This document shows positions 34,432 to 43,788 of a DNA stretch of 64,000 bases, piece after piece (within the stretch, counting starts at the first letter, position 1; every line of letters begins with the position of its first letter). Origin of the DNA: Candidatus Saccharibacteria bacterium UBA1050 (GTDB lineage: Bacteria; Patescibacteriota; Saccharimonadia; Saccharimonadales; Saccharimonadaceae); contig DCDR01000002.1 of assembly GCA_002316545.1 (NCBI GenBank), positions 24,495-88,494 of the forward strand, in the 5' to 3' direction. The translations under genes were made by a program, and so were the position numbers. The notes under the pieces were generated by a model. The model was given only the letters and a program-made list of their open reading frames with translations. It made no database searches and was not told the origin of the DNA.

Positions 34432-35808
34432 TTACTCCGTTCGAAGTGCTTCAATTGGATCAAGCTTCGCCGCTTTCCTGGCGGGCAGCCAGCCCGCGAC
34501 GATTGCTACCACAGTAAGAATCACTATCAAGCCAACAATTTGTGCAAGGTCAAAGATAAGTAAATCATTACCCTTGCCCAAACTGAGCGTTTTTGTAATC
34601 CAGGGGTTGAGCGACACGCCTAAGACAAACGCTCCCAAGGCACCCAGCACGCCACCTATCATGCCAATCCAGGCTGCTTCAAGCCTAAACAACCATGCTA
34701 CACTTCGTCCTCGCATGCCAAGTGCTTTCATAAGCCCGATCTCACGAGTTCTTTCAAGCACAGAGATATACATGGTGTTGATAATCCCAAAGACACTGGC
34801 AATCACGGTAATCACCCCAAACACACCCACCAGTATTTGTAGTATGTCTACAAATTGGCCGATCGTTTGTTGGAGCTCTTGACTGGTCATCACGTAGTAG
34901 TCGAGTTTTTTGAGCTTCTTCTTTGCCGCCGTAGCCGTTGCGTCATTTTCGCCACCTTTTATACGAACCGACGCATAAAGATATTTGCCATACTGATTTG
35001 TTCCTTTGGTGGTGTAGTCGTACATCGACTTGGCGTCGTCTGCATTCAACAGCAGTGGAAGGCCTGAAGCAGACAATGCCGCGGCACCCTTTTTCGTTAC
35101 GGCGGCGACTTTTAGGTTTATCGTTTTTGTTTCTTGCTTTGGTTGTGTAGTTGGAGCTGGGCTCACTAATGACTGTGCTACAAACTCGCGCAATGTTTCT
35201 TCGGTAAACGGTCGCTCAATCGTAATACGAACAATTTTGCCGACAGCATCTTTTGCAGAAGCAAAGTTAAGAAGTTTAACATACTCGTTTGGCAGCAAAA
35301 CTTCACCCGCAGCAACATCAGATTCAGGTACGTTACCAGCTTGTGTTTCTGGTTTTTGGCCAGGGTTATACGCTTGCAGACTCAATGTATACTTTTTTTG
35401 TCCAGGACGCGTAATGTAGCGTGCGGCAATTTCGTAATTTGGCCGCACTGCCTCTACAAACGAGAGCTGCTTGAGTTCTTTAACGTCTTTGTCGGTAAGT
35501 TGTTTTACCTGTACGCTTCCCCCTCCGCCACCAAACGAAACACTCGCTACAGAAGAATCGTACTCTTTAGGTGACGTATCGGGTGCGCCTGTGTTTTCTA
35601 CTTCTTTGTCGCGCCCGACGATTGATTCGGCGGGGTCAAAATTATTCGCAATTAATCGGTCGGTATACTCGCGAATACCATTGCCCGCTGCTAGGGTAAT
35701 CGTTAAAGTAAACGCCCCTACGGCAATAGCAAGACTAGTCAGGAGTGTGCGTGCCTTGGCATTCTTGAGGCTACGTCCGGCACGGGTGACGATATCGAGC
35801 ATTCTCAT
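34432..35808 (-). CDS. ABC transporter permease, MacB/FtsX type
   Basis: This 458-aa permease has TM1 at about residues 20-40, a large extracytoplasmic domain (about residues 45-320) and three C-terminal TM helices with the FtsX domain (INTMYISVLERTREIGLMKALGMRGRSV). It resembles the MacB-type mechanotransmission transporters. Its gene overlaps the ATPase upstream by 4 nt, making a two-gene export or envelope-remodelling system. The substrate is unknown. Confidence 0.9.
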   Translation of the reverse strand: MRMLDIVTRAGRSLKNAKARTLLTSLAIAVGAFTLTITLAAGNGIREYTDRLIANNFDPAESIVGRDKEVENTGAPDTSPKEYDSSVASVSFGGGGGSVQVKQLTDKDVKELKQLSFVEAVRPNYEIAARYITRPGQKKYTLSLQAYNPGQKPETQAGNVPESDVAAGEVLLPNEYVKLLNFASAKDAVGKIVRITIERPFTEETLREFVAQSLVSPAPTTQPKQETKTINLKVAAVTKKGAAALSASGLPLLLNADDAKSMYDYTTKGTNQYGKYLYASVRIKGGENDATATAAKKKLKKLDYYVMTSQELQQTIGQFVDILQILVGVFGVITVIASVFGIINTMYISVLERTREIGLMKALGMRGRSVAWLFRLEAAWIGMIGGVLGALGAFVLGVSLNPWITKTLSLGKGNDLLIFDLAQIVGLIVILTVVAIVAGWLPARKAAKLDPIEALRTE

Positions 35809-36512
35809 TTCGCACCTCCTTTCGCTACTATCTTTTTCGCTGTTTCTATCCGTGTAATCGAACCGTCTTTGATATGAATTTGCATGTCACATTTTTTCGC
35901 TAAGTCTGCATCGTGCGTTACCACAACCAGTGTACTGCCAAGTTGCTTATTAAATTCGAAGAGCAGTTTCTCTACCTTTTCACCGGTCGCGCTGTCTAGG
36001 TTACCCGTAGGCTCGTCGGCGAAAATAATACTTGGTTTGTTTACGATTGCACGCGCAATGGCAAGGCGCTGCTTTTGGCCACCAGAAAGATTACGTGCCT
36101 TGGTGGCTGCCTTTTCACTCAGTTCTACTTGGTTCAATGCTTCAGCGATTCGCTTTTTTCGACTACCCCGAGCCACTCGTGCTATTTCTAGAGGTAGGCT
36201 AACATTTTGCATGCAAGTTTCATTTGCTTGTACGAAAAACGCCTGAAAGATAAAGCCGATTTTCTCTGCACGAAACCTATCGAGCGCTTTGCTTTTTAGT
36301 TGCGAAATATCCTGGTTATCTACCACGATTGAACCGCTAGATGGCTTATCGAGCCCGCTCATTATGTGCATGAGCGTGCTTTTACCAGACCCAGACTTAC
36401 CGACAATCGCAACGCTTGCACCACTCGGCACAGTAAAACTTACGTTATCGAGCGCGGTAAACGTATTGGCCTTTTTGCCGTATGTTTTAGTAATGTTCTG
36501 AATTTCTATCAT
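35805..36512 (-). CDS. ABC transporter ATP-binding protein (MacB/LolD type)
   Basis: This 235-aa ATPase has Walker A GKSGSGKST, signature LSGGQKQRLAIARA and Walker B IIFADEPTGNLDS. It pairs with the overlapping permease. ATG 36512 has a GAGG Shine-Dalgarno, so the 13-codon upstream extension was rejected. It lies one base after the ABC-2 permease stop, so four ABC genes form one long operon. Confidence 0.92.
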   Translation of the reverse strand: MIEIQNITKTYGKKANTFTALDNVSFTVPSGASVAIVGKSGSGKSTLMHIMSGLDKPSSGSIVVDNQDISQLKSKALDRFRAEKIGFIFQAFFVQANETCMQNVSLPLEIARVARGSRKKRIAEALNQVELSEKAATKARNLSGGQKQRLAIARAIVNKPSIIFADEPTGNLDSATGEKVEKLLFEFNKQLGSTLVVVTHDADLAKKCDMQIHIKDGSITRIETAKKIVAKGGAK

Positions 36513-36513
36513 G

Positions 36514-37317
36514 CTAAGCCTCCTCGTGAATATCTCTATTTTGGAATGCAATCAACGCTACAATTAGCGATATCAGTGCGATACAACTAAGCACCAGTAC
36601 GTGATTCAAATTAATATCGTCGTGTACAAGATCTGCCGTTTTGTAATAGCTGAGTAGCGATACCCATTCGAGGTCCTTTAGCCAATCTATCTGCAACTTA
36701 AAGGCATCCACCAGCAAGCTACCCATTGCCCACACGACGGGCACTAAGATGGCGATGTTTTTACGACCGGTAGCAACACCAATGCCATACGTTAGCGAAA
36801 ATAACGCTGCCGTAAACAGTGCTGTAATCACGGTAATTCCATTTAATAGCTCATACGGTACATCTTCGCCAATCATCGAGCTGACCACCACCAGACTCGC
36901 GTATACGATACCTGTTACTACGGCTATAACCACAAGCCCAGCCAGCCATCGCTCAAACACGACTCTGCGACGTGACACCGGCTTGGCAAGTAATTGATAC
37001 AAACGACGATTTGATTCATCCCCCATGCCAAGCCCAACCCCAAGTAGTATCGCCATGGGCACAAACAACATTTCGCCTCGCAAGCCAAACACAGCGCTGG
37101 CTAAATAGCCTGGATATGTCGACCAATCTTCTACATCACCGATTATGCCTTCAAGTTCTGGTGGCAAAGACTTCACCAGCGCATCCATGCCGTTACCACT
37201 CAGGCTTGGGAAAAATGCCGCAGTCAGAGCCAGTAGCGATACCGCACCAAGTCCCCAGCCCAACATAAACCAACGCTTGTCATAGAGAGTTTTAGTGAAA
37301 ATGTTCCTAAACATCAC
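36514..37317 (-). CDS. ABC-2 type transporter permease
   Basis: This 267-aa integral membrane protein has about six TM helices. It belongs to the ABC-2 group, with the MGDESNRRLYQLLAKPVSRRRVVFERWLAG coupling region near residue 100. It overlaps the CcmA-type ATPase by 4 nt, which completes a second export system. The substrate is unknown. Confidence 0.85.
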   Translation of the reverse strand: MMFRNIFTKTLYDKRWFMLGWGLGAVSLLALTAAFFPSLSGNGMDALVKSLPPELEGIIGDVEDWSTYPGYLASAVFGLRGEMLFVPMAILLGVGLGMGDESNRRLYQLLAKPVSRRRVVFERWLAGLVVIAVVTGIVYASLVVVSSMIGEDVPYELLNGITVITALFTAALFSLTYGIGVATGRKNIAILVPVVWAMGSLLVDAFKLQIDWLKDLEWVSLLSYYKTADLVHDDINLNHVLVLSCIALISLIVALIAFQNRDIHEEA

Positions 37318-38216
37318 ACTTCCTCCTCATCTTCGTACAGATTCATAAATACGCTGTCCAGGTCAGCCTCGTTGATCGTTACGTCTTTTACTGGCTGCAT
37401 TGCTATCCAGCGCATTACTTTTCTATCAGCCTGGGGCACATCGAAGCTAAGCGTGTGCTTGGTGTGAGAAACGTTGCTTGCCCCCAACACCTTTGGTGGT
37501 GCCATCATCGTCACGTTTTTATCGACCGTCAGAACAACTCGCCTGGTTGCCTTTGCCAGCAGATTACTTACTTCGACGGTTTCGAGCACCTTACCTTTTT
37601 TCATGAACGTCACGTGGTCACATACTTCTTGTACTTCACTGAGGATGTGTGAAGACATAAACACGGTTTTGCCTCGCTTTGCGTGGTCACGCACGACTTT
37701 GTAAAACTTTTGTTGCATTAAAGGGTCGAGGCCAGTCGTTGGTTCGTCGAGAATCAAAATATCCGGGTCGTTCATTAACGCGGCAATCAGCCCAATCTTT
37801 TGCTTGTTTCCTCTCGAGAGCAAGCCAATTTTTCTGTCCATTACGGCACTTAGATCTTCTACCAATTCCTGCGTGCGGCTTTGATTTTTCACCCCAGAAA
37901 GATGGCTCATATATTGTATGTACTGTGAGCCAGTGAGATTGTTGTAAAGTTCAAAATCGCCCGATAAGTACCCAATTCGCTTTTTTAGTGCCACGCTATT
38001 GGCGCGAGTGTCTTTGCCCAATATTTCAAGCTTACCTTTAGATGGTCGAATGAAATCCATGAGGAGCTTGATGGTTGTCGTTTTGCCGGCACCGTTTGGC
38101 CCCAAGAAACCATGAACAGTGGCAGGTTTTACCTGAAATGATACATGATCAAGTGCCAACGTTTTGCCAAAACGCTTGCTCACGCCTTCAACATTAATCG
38201 CTATTGAGTCCGCCAC
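37314..38216 (-). CDS. ABC-2 type transporter ATP-binding protein
   Basis: This 300-aa ATPase has Walker A GPNGAGKTT, signature LSRGNKQKIGLIAAL and Walker B ILILDEPTTGLDP, then a C-terminal domain found in exporter-type ATPases. The start is GTG 38216 (VADSIAINVEG), which has a GGAGGG Shine-Dalgarno seven bases upstream. The 57 residues before it are low-complexity and lie over the Gly-rich end of the DUF2207 gene, so they were rejected. Confidence 0.9.
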   Translation of the reverse strand: MADSIAINVEGVSKRFGKTLALDHVSFQVKPATVHGFLGPNGAGKTTTIKLLMDFIRPSKGKLEILGKDTRANSVALKKRIGYLSGDFELYNNLTGSQYIQYMSHLSGVKNQSRTQELVEDLSAVMDRKIGLLSRGNKQKIGLIAALMNDPDILILDEPTTGLDPLMQQKFYKVVRDHAKRGKTVFMSSHILSEVQEVCDHVTFMKKGKVLETVEVSNLLAKATRRVVLTVDKNVTMMAPPKVLGASNVSHTKHTLSFDVPQADRKVMRWIAMQPVKDVTINEADLDSVFMNLYEDEEEV

Positions 38217-38274
38217 CGTTTGTCCCTCCACATGTGGTTGTTGCTTTAAGTATAGCAGCAAGGGGTTGCTGGCG

Positions 38275-40041
38275 CTACCAGCCGCCACCGCCTCCACCAC
38301 CGCCTCCACCACCGGAAGAGCCACCGCTGGAGCCACCAGAGCTTGAGCTACTCGAGCTTGCGTAATTTGTGGTCGTCGAAAATCCATTAATTGCCGAGCT
38401 AAACAAGGCCGCGTTCATTGCGCCTGAATGACCCGAATACCATGATGGGTCTGTGCCTGTCTGTTCGTAATATCGACCCAGCTGCTTGTTCCAATCTTTT
38501 TCAAGCCCAAATAATACGGCATATGGCAGTACTTTTTCATATAGCGTTATGCGCTTTTTCGTATCGCTAGCAGCTTCGCTGGCTTCGGGTACTTTTTCTG
38601 CGGTTTCTGGGCTCTGCAACATCTTTATGCGCTCATCTTCGGCCACTTTAATGTACAGTTTCAACCCCTCCAAATATCGATATACCGCTAAGCCTTTATC
38701 TGTCAGTGGCCACATGGTAAACGACAAAATAAAGGCAATAATGCTTGGCACAAATAATATTGGTGAAAATAGTACTACAGATGCAACCAGCAGAATCACT
38801 GCAACTTTTCGGAACCATTTTTTAGCTGCCACATCTTCTTTTTTCAGCCCATACTCACCGCGCACGAGCTTTTGCAAGTCACTATCGTTGTTTAAGGTTC
38901 TTGAGTAGTATGACGTGCTGTTTTTAAGTGTTTTGAGATTCAAACGTTCGCCCACAGCAGGCAATTTTCCAAAACTATCGCTCAGTAACTCTTTTTCTTC
39001 CCACGTTAGCTTGCTCACGTCTTTTACAACTTCAATCTCGTATTCTGCCGCTCGATACCACTTCTTCTCTTTTACTTCATATAGCTTTATATAATGTCGA
39101 ACAGCTAAATCAAGTAGCTGCGCCGCCATGACCGAACGAGTACCCGAACCAAGAGCAGCCGCAGCTGTAACACTTATATCTTTTGGTGGAATGTATTCAG
39201 GAGCGATTGGTCCCACTTCCTTTTTGCGACTCGTAATATTGTATGCCTTCACGAAGAGCCAAACTCCGATTGCAACAGCCAGCAGAATGAGTATTGCTTG
39301 AATCGTACCCCATACCGTTGCAATGCGCTCTGCAAGACTTGGCTCGTATGCAGCAAATGTTTTTGGCGAGAAGCCAATTGCAAATGTAGCGTTTTCGTAC
39401 GCCATCATTGGGCGTGTAGCGCGCATACTGATGGTGCCGTTTTCGTTTTGGACAATATCGCACGGTTCGGTCGAGCCGCTTGTCCCCTGTGCACAAGAGA
39501 ACTGGCTGGTTAGAGCATTTTTGAGTGATTCGTCCAGGGTGATGGTTGCTTCAACATGTTGAAACGCCTGAGCCCACTGTGTGCCGTTGGTGTCCCAGTA
39601 AAATTCATCGTCGTTGGTATCTTTGAAATACTGCGTAACATCACGCTGCATGTAGGTAATTACATAGGTTTGCTTGCCACGTACATAGCTGTTTGCATCT
39701 CCGATTCGCAATACCTCATTGCCATTTGATTCGTACGTAGTATAGTTCCATGGGTCGCCGTTTTCTTTACGTACCGAAACAATATCAAGGCTGGTGCTAT
39801 GGCCATCATACGTCTTTGGGATTGCTCGCTCTATGCCATGATTCTGATCGTAATCTGGAAATTCTGCGACTAATGTTTCTTTGGTCGTTAGTATCGATCG
39901 CTTCTCTTTATCACGGCCTAACTGATACTCTGCCTTGAAGCTCGAAAAGTGGAAGTTTTGGGTATCGATTGCTTCCACAGGCTGAACTTGCGTCAATGCA
40001 AGTGCACATAAACCTACCAGTAGCCCCCAAATGCGATTCAT
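38275..40041 (-). CDS. DUF2207 domain-containing membrane protein
   Basis: This 588-aa protein has a signal peptide (about residues 1-24), an extracytoplasmic beta-rich DUF2207 domain (about residues 30-230), a TM helix near 237-258, cytoplasmic segments, a TM pair near 405-440, and a Ser/Gly-rich C-terminus ending in a run of Gly then Trp. This architecture is standard for DUF2207 proteins, which have no established function. A TACAAT box lies six bases before the ATG. Confidence 0.88.
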   Translation of the reverse strand: MNRIWGLLVGLCALALTQVQPVEAIDTQNFHFSSFKAEYQLGRDKEKRSILTTKETLVAEFPDYDQNHGIERAIPKTYDGHSTSLDIVSVRKENGDPWNYTTYESNGNEVLRIGDANSYVRGKQTYVITYMQRDVTQYFKDTNDDEFYWDTNGTQWAQAFQHVEATITLDESLKNALTSQFSCAQGTSGSTEPCDIVQNENGTISMRATRPMMAYENATFAIGFSPKTFAAYEPSLAERIATVWGTIQAILILLAVAIGVWLFVKAYNITSRKKEVGPIAPEYIPPKDISVTAAAALGSGTRSVMAAQLLDLAVRHYIKLYEVKEKKWYRAAEYEIEVVKDVSKLTWEEKELLSDSFGKLPAVGERLNLKTLKNSTSYYSRTLNNDSDLQKLVRGEYGLKKEDVAAKKWFRKVAVILLVASVVLFSPILFVPSIIAFILSFTMWPLTDKGLAVYRYLEGLKLYIKVAEDERIKMLQSPETAEKVPEASEAASDTKKRITLYEKVLPYAVLFGLEKDWNKQLGRYYEQTGTDPSWYSGHSGAMNAALFSSAINGFSTTTNYASSSSSSSGGSSGGSSGGGGGGGGGGGW

Positions 40042-40047
40042 ACTGCT

Positions 40048-40053
40048 ATTGTA
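40048..40053 (-). promoter_or_regulatory. -10 box TACAAT of the DUF2207 gene
   Basis: TACAAT on the minus strand lies six bases before ATG 40041. No Shine-Dalgarno is present. Confidence 0.55.
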
Positions 40054-40067
40054 GCAGTATGTCGGTG

Positions 40068-40337
40068 CTAGCGATACCAGCTGTTATTGTCGCGCTGTTG
40101 CCATTGCTGCATCATTGGATACTGCTCGCTTTGCTCAATATGAAGCCTCGCCACCTTCAGATTTAGCCAGCCCAACCATAGCATTGTGACCGCCAATAAT
40201 ACAGCGAAAATAATCGCTGCCGTGCGAAGGTTTGCTACAGCAAGCTCCAGCTCTTTTATGTTTGGCGTCTGCTTTTTATCTGGTGCATCAGTAGATTTTG
40301 CCTTTTTCGCAATAGTCTCTGTTTCTTCTTTTGCCAT
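40068..40337 (-). CDS. small single-pass membrane protein
   Basis: This 89-aa protein has a charged Lys/Glu-rich N-terminus, a TM helix at about residues 41-60 (AAIIFAVLLAVTMLWLGWL), and a Gln-rich C-terminus. The ATG at 40337 has an AAGGAG Shine-Dalgarno and a TATACT box about 24 bases before it, so an eight-codon extension was rejected. It was not recognised. Confidence 0.6.
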   Translation of the reverse strand: MAKEETETIAKKAKSTDAPDKKQTPNIKELELAVANLRTAAIIFAVLLAVTMLWLGWLNLKVARLHIEQSEQYPMMQQWQQRDNNSWYR

Positions 40338-40397
40338 ACTGCTCCTTACTGTTGTGAGCACAGTATAGTACTCCTACCTGAAACTTAGCTGAGAAAA

Positions 40398-41903
40398 TTA
40401 TTCAAATCGCACGTTTGGATAAATAGCACGCGTCGTTTCGTCTATTTCGCTCTTCAGCTGAGGGAACGGTACGCCTTCGCGAGCTGTTACACCTTCAAAA
40501 ATCCAAAATACCCGTTCACTGTGGCCCCAGCCACAAGCTGGAGGCATACCGTACTCAAGCATCTCAACGTAATCTATATCAAGCATCATCGCTTCTTCGT
40601 CACCAGCATCACGCATAGCCTGCTGCTCCATGAAACGTTGTAGCTGATCGACTGGGTCATTTAACTCAGAGAAGCCGTTGCCGAGTTCGCTCCCAGCAAT
40701 CACTGGTTGGAAACGTTCTACCACTCGCTCATCGTCTGGGCTGGTTTTTGCTAGTGGCGAAATAAACTTAGGGGTGTTAATCAGCCATACTGGCCCTGCT
40801 ACATCCTTACGAATATTTTTCCATAGCTTATCAATTCCCCGAGCACGATTTTCGGTTTGCTCAACTTCAAGCTTGTTGTCGCCCAGGGCTTTCTTCACAT
40901 CATCAAGCGAGCTTTCATACGCATCAATTCCGTAGCGGTCTTTTATTACCGTGGCATAATCCCACACTTCCCACTCACCACTCATATCAACGTCAAACTT
41001 ACCTAGCTTGAATTGCAAGGTGCCGAAGGTTTTTTCGAGTACGGTTTTATACATCTGCTCCATAAATTCACGGCCATCTTGCCAGTTTGCGTAAGCCCAG
41101 TACCATTCCATAGCAATGTGCTCTGGCAGATGTTCATCGCTGTAATTTTCGTTTCTAAAGCGTGGCCCAAGGTCGTAGACTTTTTCAAACCCCGCTCCGA
41201 GCAGGCGCTTCAGTGGCAACTCATGGCTTATGCGCAAATAAAACTGTTGGTCGTCCAGTGCGTCCATGTGGGTAACGAATGGATTGGCGTCGGCACCACC
41301 GGTAGTGTGTTCGAGCACAGGAATGTTAATTTCGGTAAAGCCATGCTCATTCAAAAAATCTCGAGTCGCTTGCCAAAACACGCTGCGACGACGAAAGCGT
41401 TCGCGCACATCGATATTGACATTCATATCGACATAACGACGACGAAAGCGTTCTTCTTTGTTCGTCAGTTCGGTAGGCATTGGTCGAAGCGATTTTGTAA
41501 GTAGTCGGAGGCTTTTTACACCAACAGATCTCTCACCAGTTTTTGTGGTAATCACTTCACCAGTGGCTTCAATAAAATCACCCGTATCAAGCAAGTTTAG
41601 CTCGCTCATGCCTAGCACGCCAGATTCGGCTTCAAGCGGTGCAACGTCTGGACCGTGCAAAAAGAGTTGTATTTGCCCACTTTCGTCACGCACAACAACA
41701 AAGGCCAACTTGCCAAATTTGCGCAGGCTCATTATGCGCCCCGCAACGGTGACCGTTTGACCCACTAAATTATCGAATTGATCTAATACCTCACCCGTGT
41801 TGTGTGTGCGGTTAGCCGTAGCTGGATACGCGTCAACACCCAGAGCTTTTAACTGCTCCAATTTGCGTAGCCGTTCGTCGCGATAATCTTGTAGAGTGGC
41901 CAT
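40398..41903 (-). CDS. lysS: lysine--tRNA ligase (class II)
   Basis: This 501-aa synthetase charges tRNA-Lys. It has the N-terminal OB-fold anticodon domain (VTVAGRIMSLRKFGKLAFVVVRDESGQIQLF) and class II core with motif 1 near RERFRRRSVFWQATRDFLNEHGF and motif 2 FRNENYSDEHLPEHIAMEWYWAY. The motif 3 region, usually a GxGxGxDR sequence, reads ACGWGHSERVFW: the Arg is kept but the Asp is not. It is probably still LysRS. Confidence 0.9.
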   Translation of the reverse strand: MATLQDYRDERLRKLEQLKALGVDAYPATANRTHNTGEVLDQFDNLVGQTVTVAGRIMSLRKFGKLAFVVVRDESGQIQLFLHGPDVAPLEAESGVLGMSELNLLDTGDFIEATGEVITTKTGERSVGVKSLRLLTKSLRPMPTELTNKEERFRRRYVDMNVNIDVRERFRRRSVFWQATRDFLNEHGFTEINIPVLEHTTGGADANPFVTHMDALDDQQFYLRISHELPLKRLLGAGFEKVYDLGPRFRNENYSDEHLPEHIAMEWYWAYANWQDGREFMEQMYKTVLEKTFGTLQFKLGKFDVDMSGEWEVWDYATVIKDRYGIDAYESSLDDVKKALGDNKLEVEQTENRARGIDKLWKNIRKDVAGPVWLINTPKFISPLAKTSPDDERVVERFQPVIAGSELGNGFSELNDPVDQLQRFMEQQAMRDAGDEEAMMLDIDYVEMLEYGMPPACGWGHSERVFWIFEGVTAREGVPFPQLKSEIDETTRAIYPNVRFE

Positions 41904-41947
41904 TTACCTTTAGTATAACGTAATTACAGGTAGGTTTGTAGGCTAGA

Positions 41948-42403
41948 TTAGCTTATGCTAACGATTTTGTAGTTGATGTCGCCTTTTGGCGTGGTTACAA
42001 CGGCACTATCACCAACTTTTTTGCCCATCAAGGCGTTGCCGATTGGCGATTCGTTGCTAATTTTGCCGGCTACTGGGTCGGCCTCTACAGGTCCTACCAC
42101 GTGGTATGAAACGGCCTTGTTACCAGTTTTTAGTTCAACCTTGCTACCCAACCCTACAGTAGACTTTTTGTTACCTTTAATTAGCTCTGCGTTCAGTAAA
42201 ATGTCTTCAATTTCGGCGACACGACTTTCAACCAAGCCTTGTTCTTCACGAGCGGCGTCATATTCGGCATTCTCGCTCAAATCACCGTAGTCACGAGCAT
42301 CAGCGATCTTTTCAGCAATTTCTCCGCGGCGCCCTTTAAGCTTCTCGAGTTCTGCCTCGAGTTCTTTCTTTCCTTCTGCGGTAATTTGATATAGTTTCTT
42401 CAT
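41948..42403 (-). CDS. greA: transcription elongation factor GreA
   Basis: This 151-aa protein rescues backtracked RNA polymerase by stimulating transcript cleavage. The N-terminal coiled coil carries the tip acidic pair in the DYGDLSENAEYDAAREEQ segment near residues 40-57, and the C-terminal FKBP-like domain ends in SPIGNALMGKKVGDSAVVTTPKG. An AAGGAAA Shine-Dalgarno precedes the ATG. The promoter overlaps the proS stop. Confidence 0.95.
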   Translation of the reverse strand: MKKLYQITAEGKKELEAELEKLKGRRGEIAEKIADARDYGDLSENAEYDAAREEQGLVESRVAEIEDILLNAELIKGNKKSTVGLGSKVELKTGNKAVSYHVVGPVEADPVAGKISNESPIGNALMGKKVGDSAVVTTPKGDINYKIVSIS

Positions 42404-42445
42404 TCAATTTCCTTATTTCTCTTGTCTCAAAATAGTCTTTTAAAA

Positions 42446-42547
42446 AGTGCCTTTTATCGCTTGGCACTCGCATTCTCATCTGTAAAACCTGTACGCACTA
42501 TGCGTAGGCTAACGCCCATTGTACCAATTATTAGCCTTTGGTGTCAA
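42446..42547 (-). promoter_or_regulatory. greA promoter and leader with terminator-like hairpin
   Basis: On the minus strand TTGACA (42547-42542) overlaps the proS TGA stop. An 18-base spacer leads to TACAAT (42523-42518). Within the roughly 100-nt leader, a 6-bp hairpin (agtgcc/ggcact, 42468-42446) is followed by TTTTTA. It may end the proS operon or attenuate greA. Confidence 0.5.
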
Positions 42548-43782
42548 TGCAACTTTGCAAGCAGCTCATCTGTTGCAAGAGTAACTTGTTCACCCGTTTT
42601 TCGCGTTTGCAGCTCTACCTGACCAGTCTCAACCAGTCGATCGCTTACGGTTACGCGGTACGGGATTCCTAGCAGCTCAGCATCGGCAAATTTAGCACCT
42701 GGTCGTTCGTCTCGATCATCATATAGTACTTCAATTCCCTCGCTCGTTAGCTTGTCGTATAACTCGTCGGCTGCCTTTGATCCATTTTCGCCAATAGACA
42801 CGAGGTACACCGTGTATGGCGCGATGTTCACTGGCCACACCAAACCTTTGTCGTCGCTCATTTTTTCGGCAATCACGCCCATCATTCGCGTCACCCCAAT
42901 GCCGTAGCTTCCTATCCACAGCGACTGGCGCTTACCGTCCTTATCAGTGTAGTAAAGCCCCATTTCATCGGTCTTTTGCGTGCCAAAGTTGAAGATATTA
43001 CCGCTTTCAGCAGTTTTAACCTTTTCTAGTTCATCGCGCGAAATTCCCAATTCTTTCACCGCGTCGTCAATAACTTCTTCGTTCACAGCAATGTTCTTTT
43101 CGCGGTGAAGATAGATAACGTCTTCGCCTGCATCGGTAATCGTTTGGAATTCGTGACTGAATTTCGTAAATGCGCCACCGCTCGCGAAGGTAACATACGT
43201 GTCGTCACCCACACCAAGTCGTTCATATACTCGCTTATACGCTTCAATAACCTGCTCGTAATACGCGTCGAGGTCTTCTTTGTTCGTGTGAAACGAATAC
43301 ATGTCTTTCATGATGAATTCGCGACCACGCATAATACCACTCTTGGCGCGAAGCTCATTACGCATTTTTGTCTGGAACTGGTATAAACTTATCGGCAAGT
43401 CTTTATAGCTTTGTACGTAATGCTTTAGCATTTCGACAATCGGTTCTTCGTGACTCCAAGCCAAGCCCACCTCTGTTTTGTCTTGCAAGTGAGTTTTAAA
43501 CCATATATCCACCGTCGATTCGTCCCACCGATGAGTCTTCTCCCATACCTCGCGTCGCTGTAAGGTAGTCATTATCAGTTCATTTGAACCAATCGCATTC
43601 ATTTCTTCACGAACAATTTGTTTAATTTTTTCAACTACGCGAATACCGAGTGGCAAATAAGCGTAGGCTCCGGCCATTTCTTTGTAGACATAGCCAGCAC
43701 GAATAAGAAGCTGTGCATTACGACTAACTTCGTCAGCCGGCGCTTGCTTGAGTGTTTTGGTGAATAATTTGGAAACTCGCAT
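42544..43782 (-). CDS. proS: proline--tRNA ligase, short form
   Basis: This 412-aa class II synthetase charges tRNA-Pro. Motif 2 is the MRNELRAKSGIMRGREFIMKDMYSFH region and motif 3 is WIGSYGIGVTRMMG. It is well below the roughly 570 aa of the E. coli-type enzyme because the insertion domain that edits Ala-tRNA-Pro is absent, as in short alphaproteobacterial ProRS. It is the distal gene of the isoprenyl/rseP run. Confidence 0.93.
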   Translation of the reverse strand: MRVSKLFTKTLKQAPADEVSRNAQLLIRAGYVYKEMAGAYAYLPLGIRVVEKIKQIVREEMNAIGSNELIMTTLQRREVWEKTHRWDESTVDIWFKTHLQDKTEVGLAWSHEEPIVEMLKHYVQSYKDLPISLYQFQTKMRNELRAKSGIMRGREFIMKDMYSFHTNKEDLDAYYEQVIEAYKRVYERLGVGDDTYVTFASGGAFTKFSHEFQTITDAGEDVIYLHREKNIAVNEEVIDDAVKELGISRDELEKVKTAESGNIFNFGTQKTDEMGLYYTDKDGKRQSLWIGSYGIGVTRMMGVIAEKMSDDKGLVWPVNIAPYTVYLVSIGENGSKAADELYDKLTSEGIEVLYDDRDERPGAKFADAELLGIPYRVTVSDRLVETGQVELQTRKTGEQVTLATDELLAKLH

Positions 43783-43788
43783 ACTATC

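Noticed and set aside
38275..38345. Short tandem repeat of ccaccgcc units
   Set aside because: It encodes the Gly/Ser-rich C-terminus typical of DUF2207 proteins, so it is coding low complexity.
38217..38387. N-terminal extension of the ABC-2 ATPase
   Set aside because: It is low-complexity antisense of the neighbour's Gly-rich end. A good Shine-Dalgarno supports GTG 38216.
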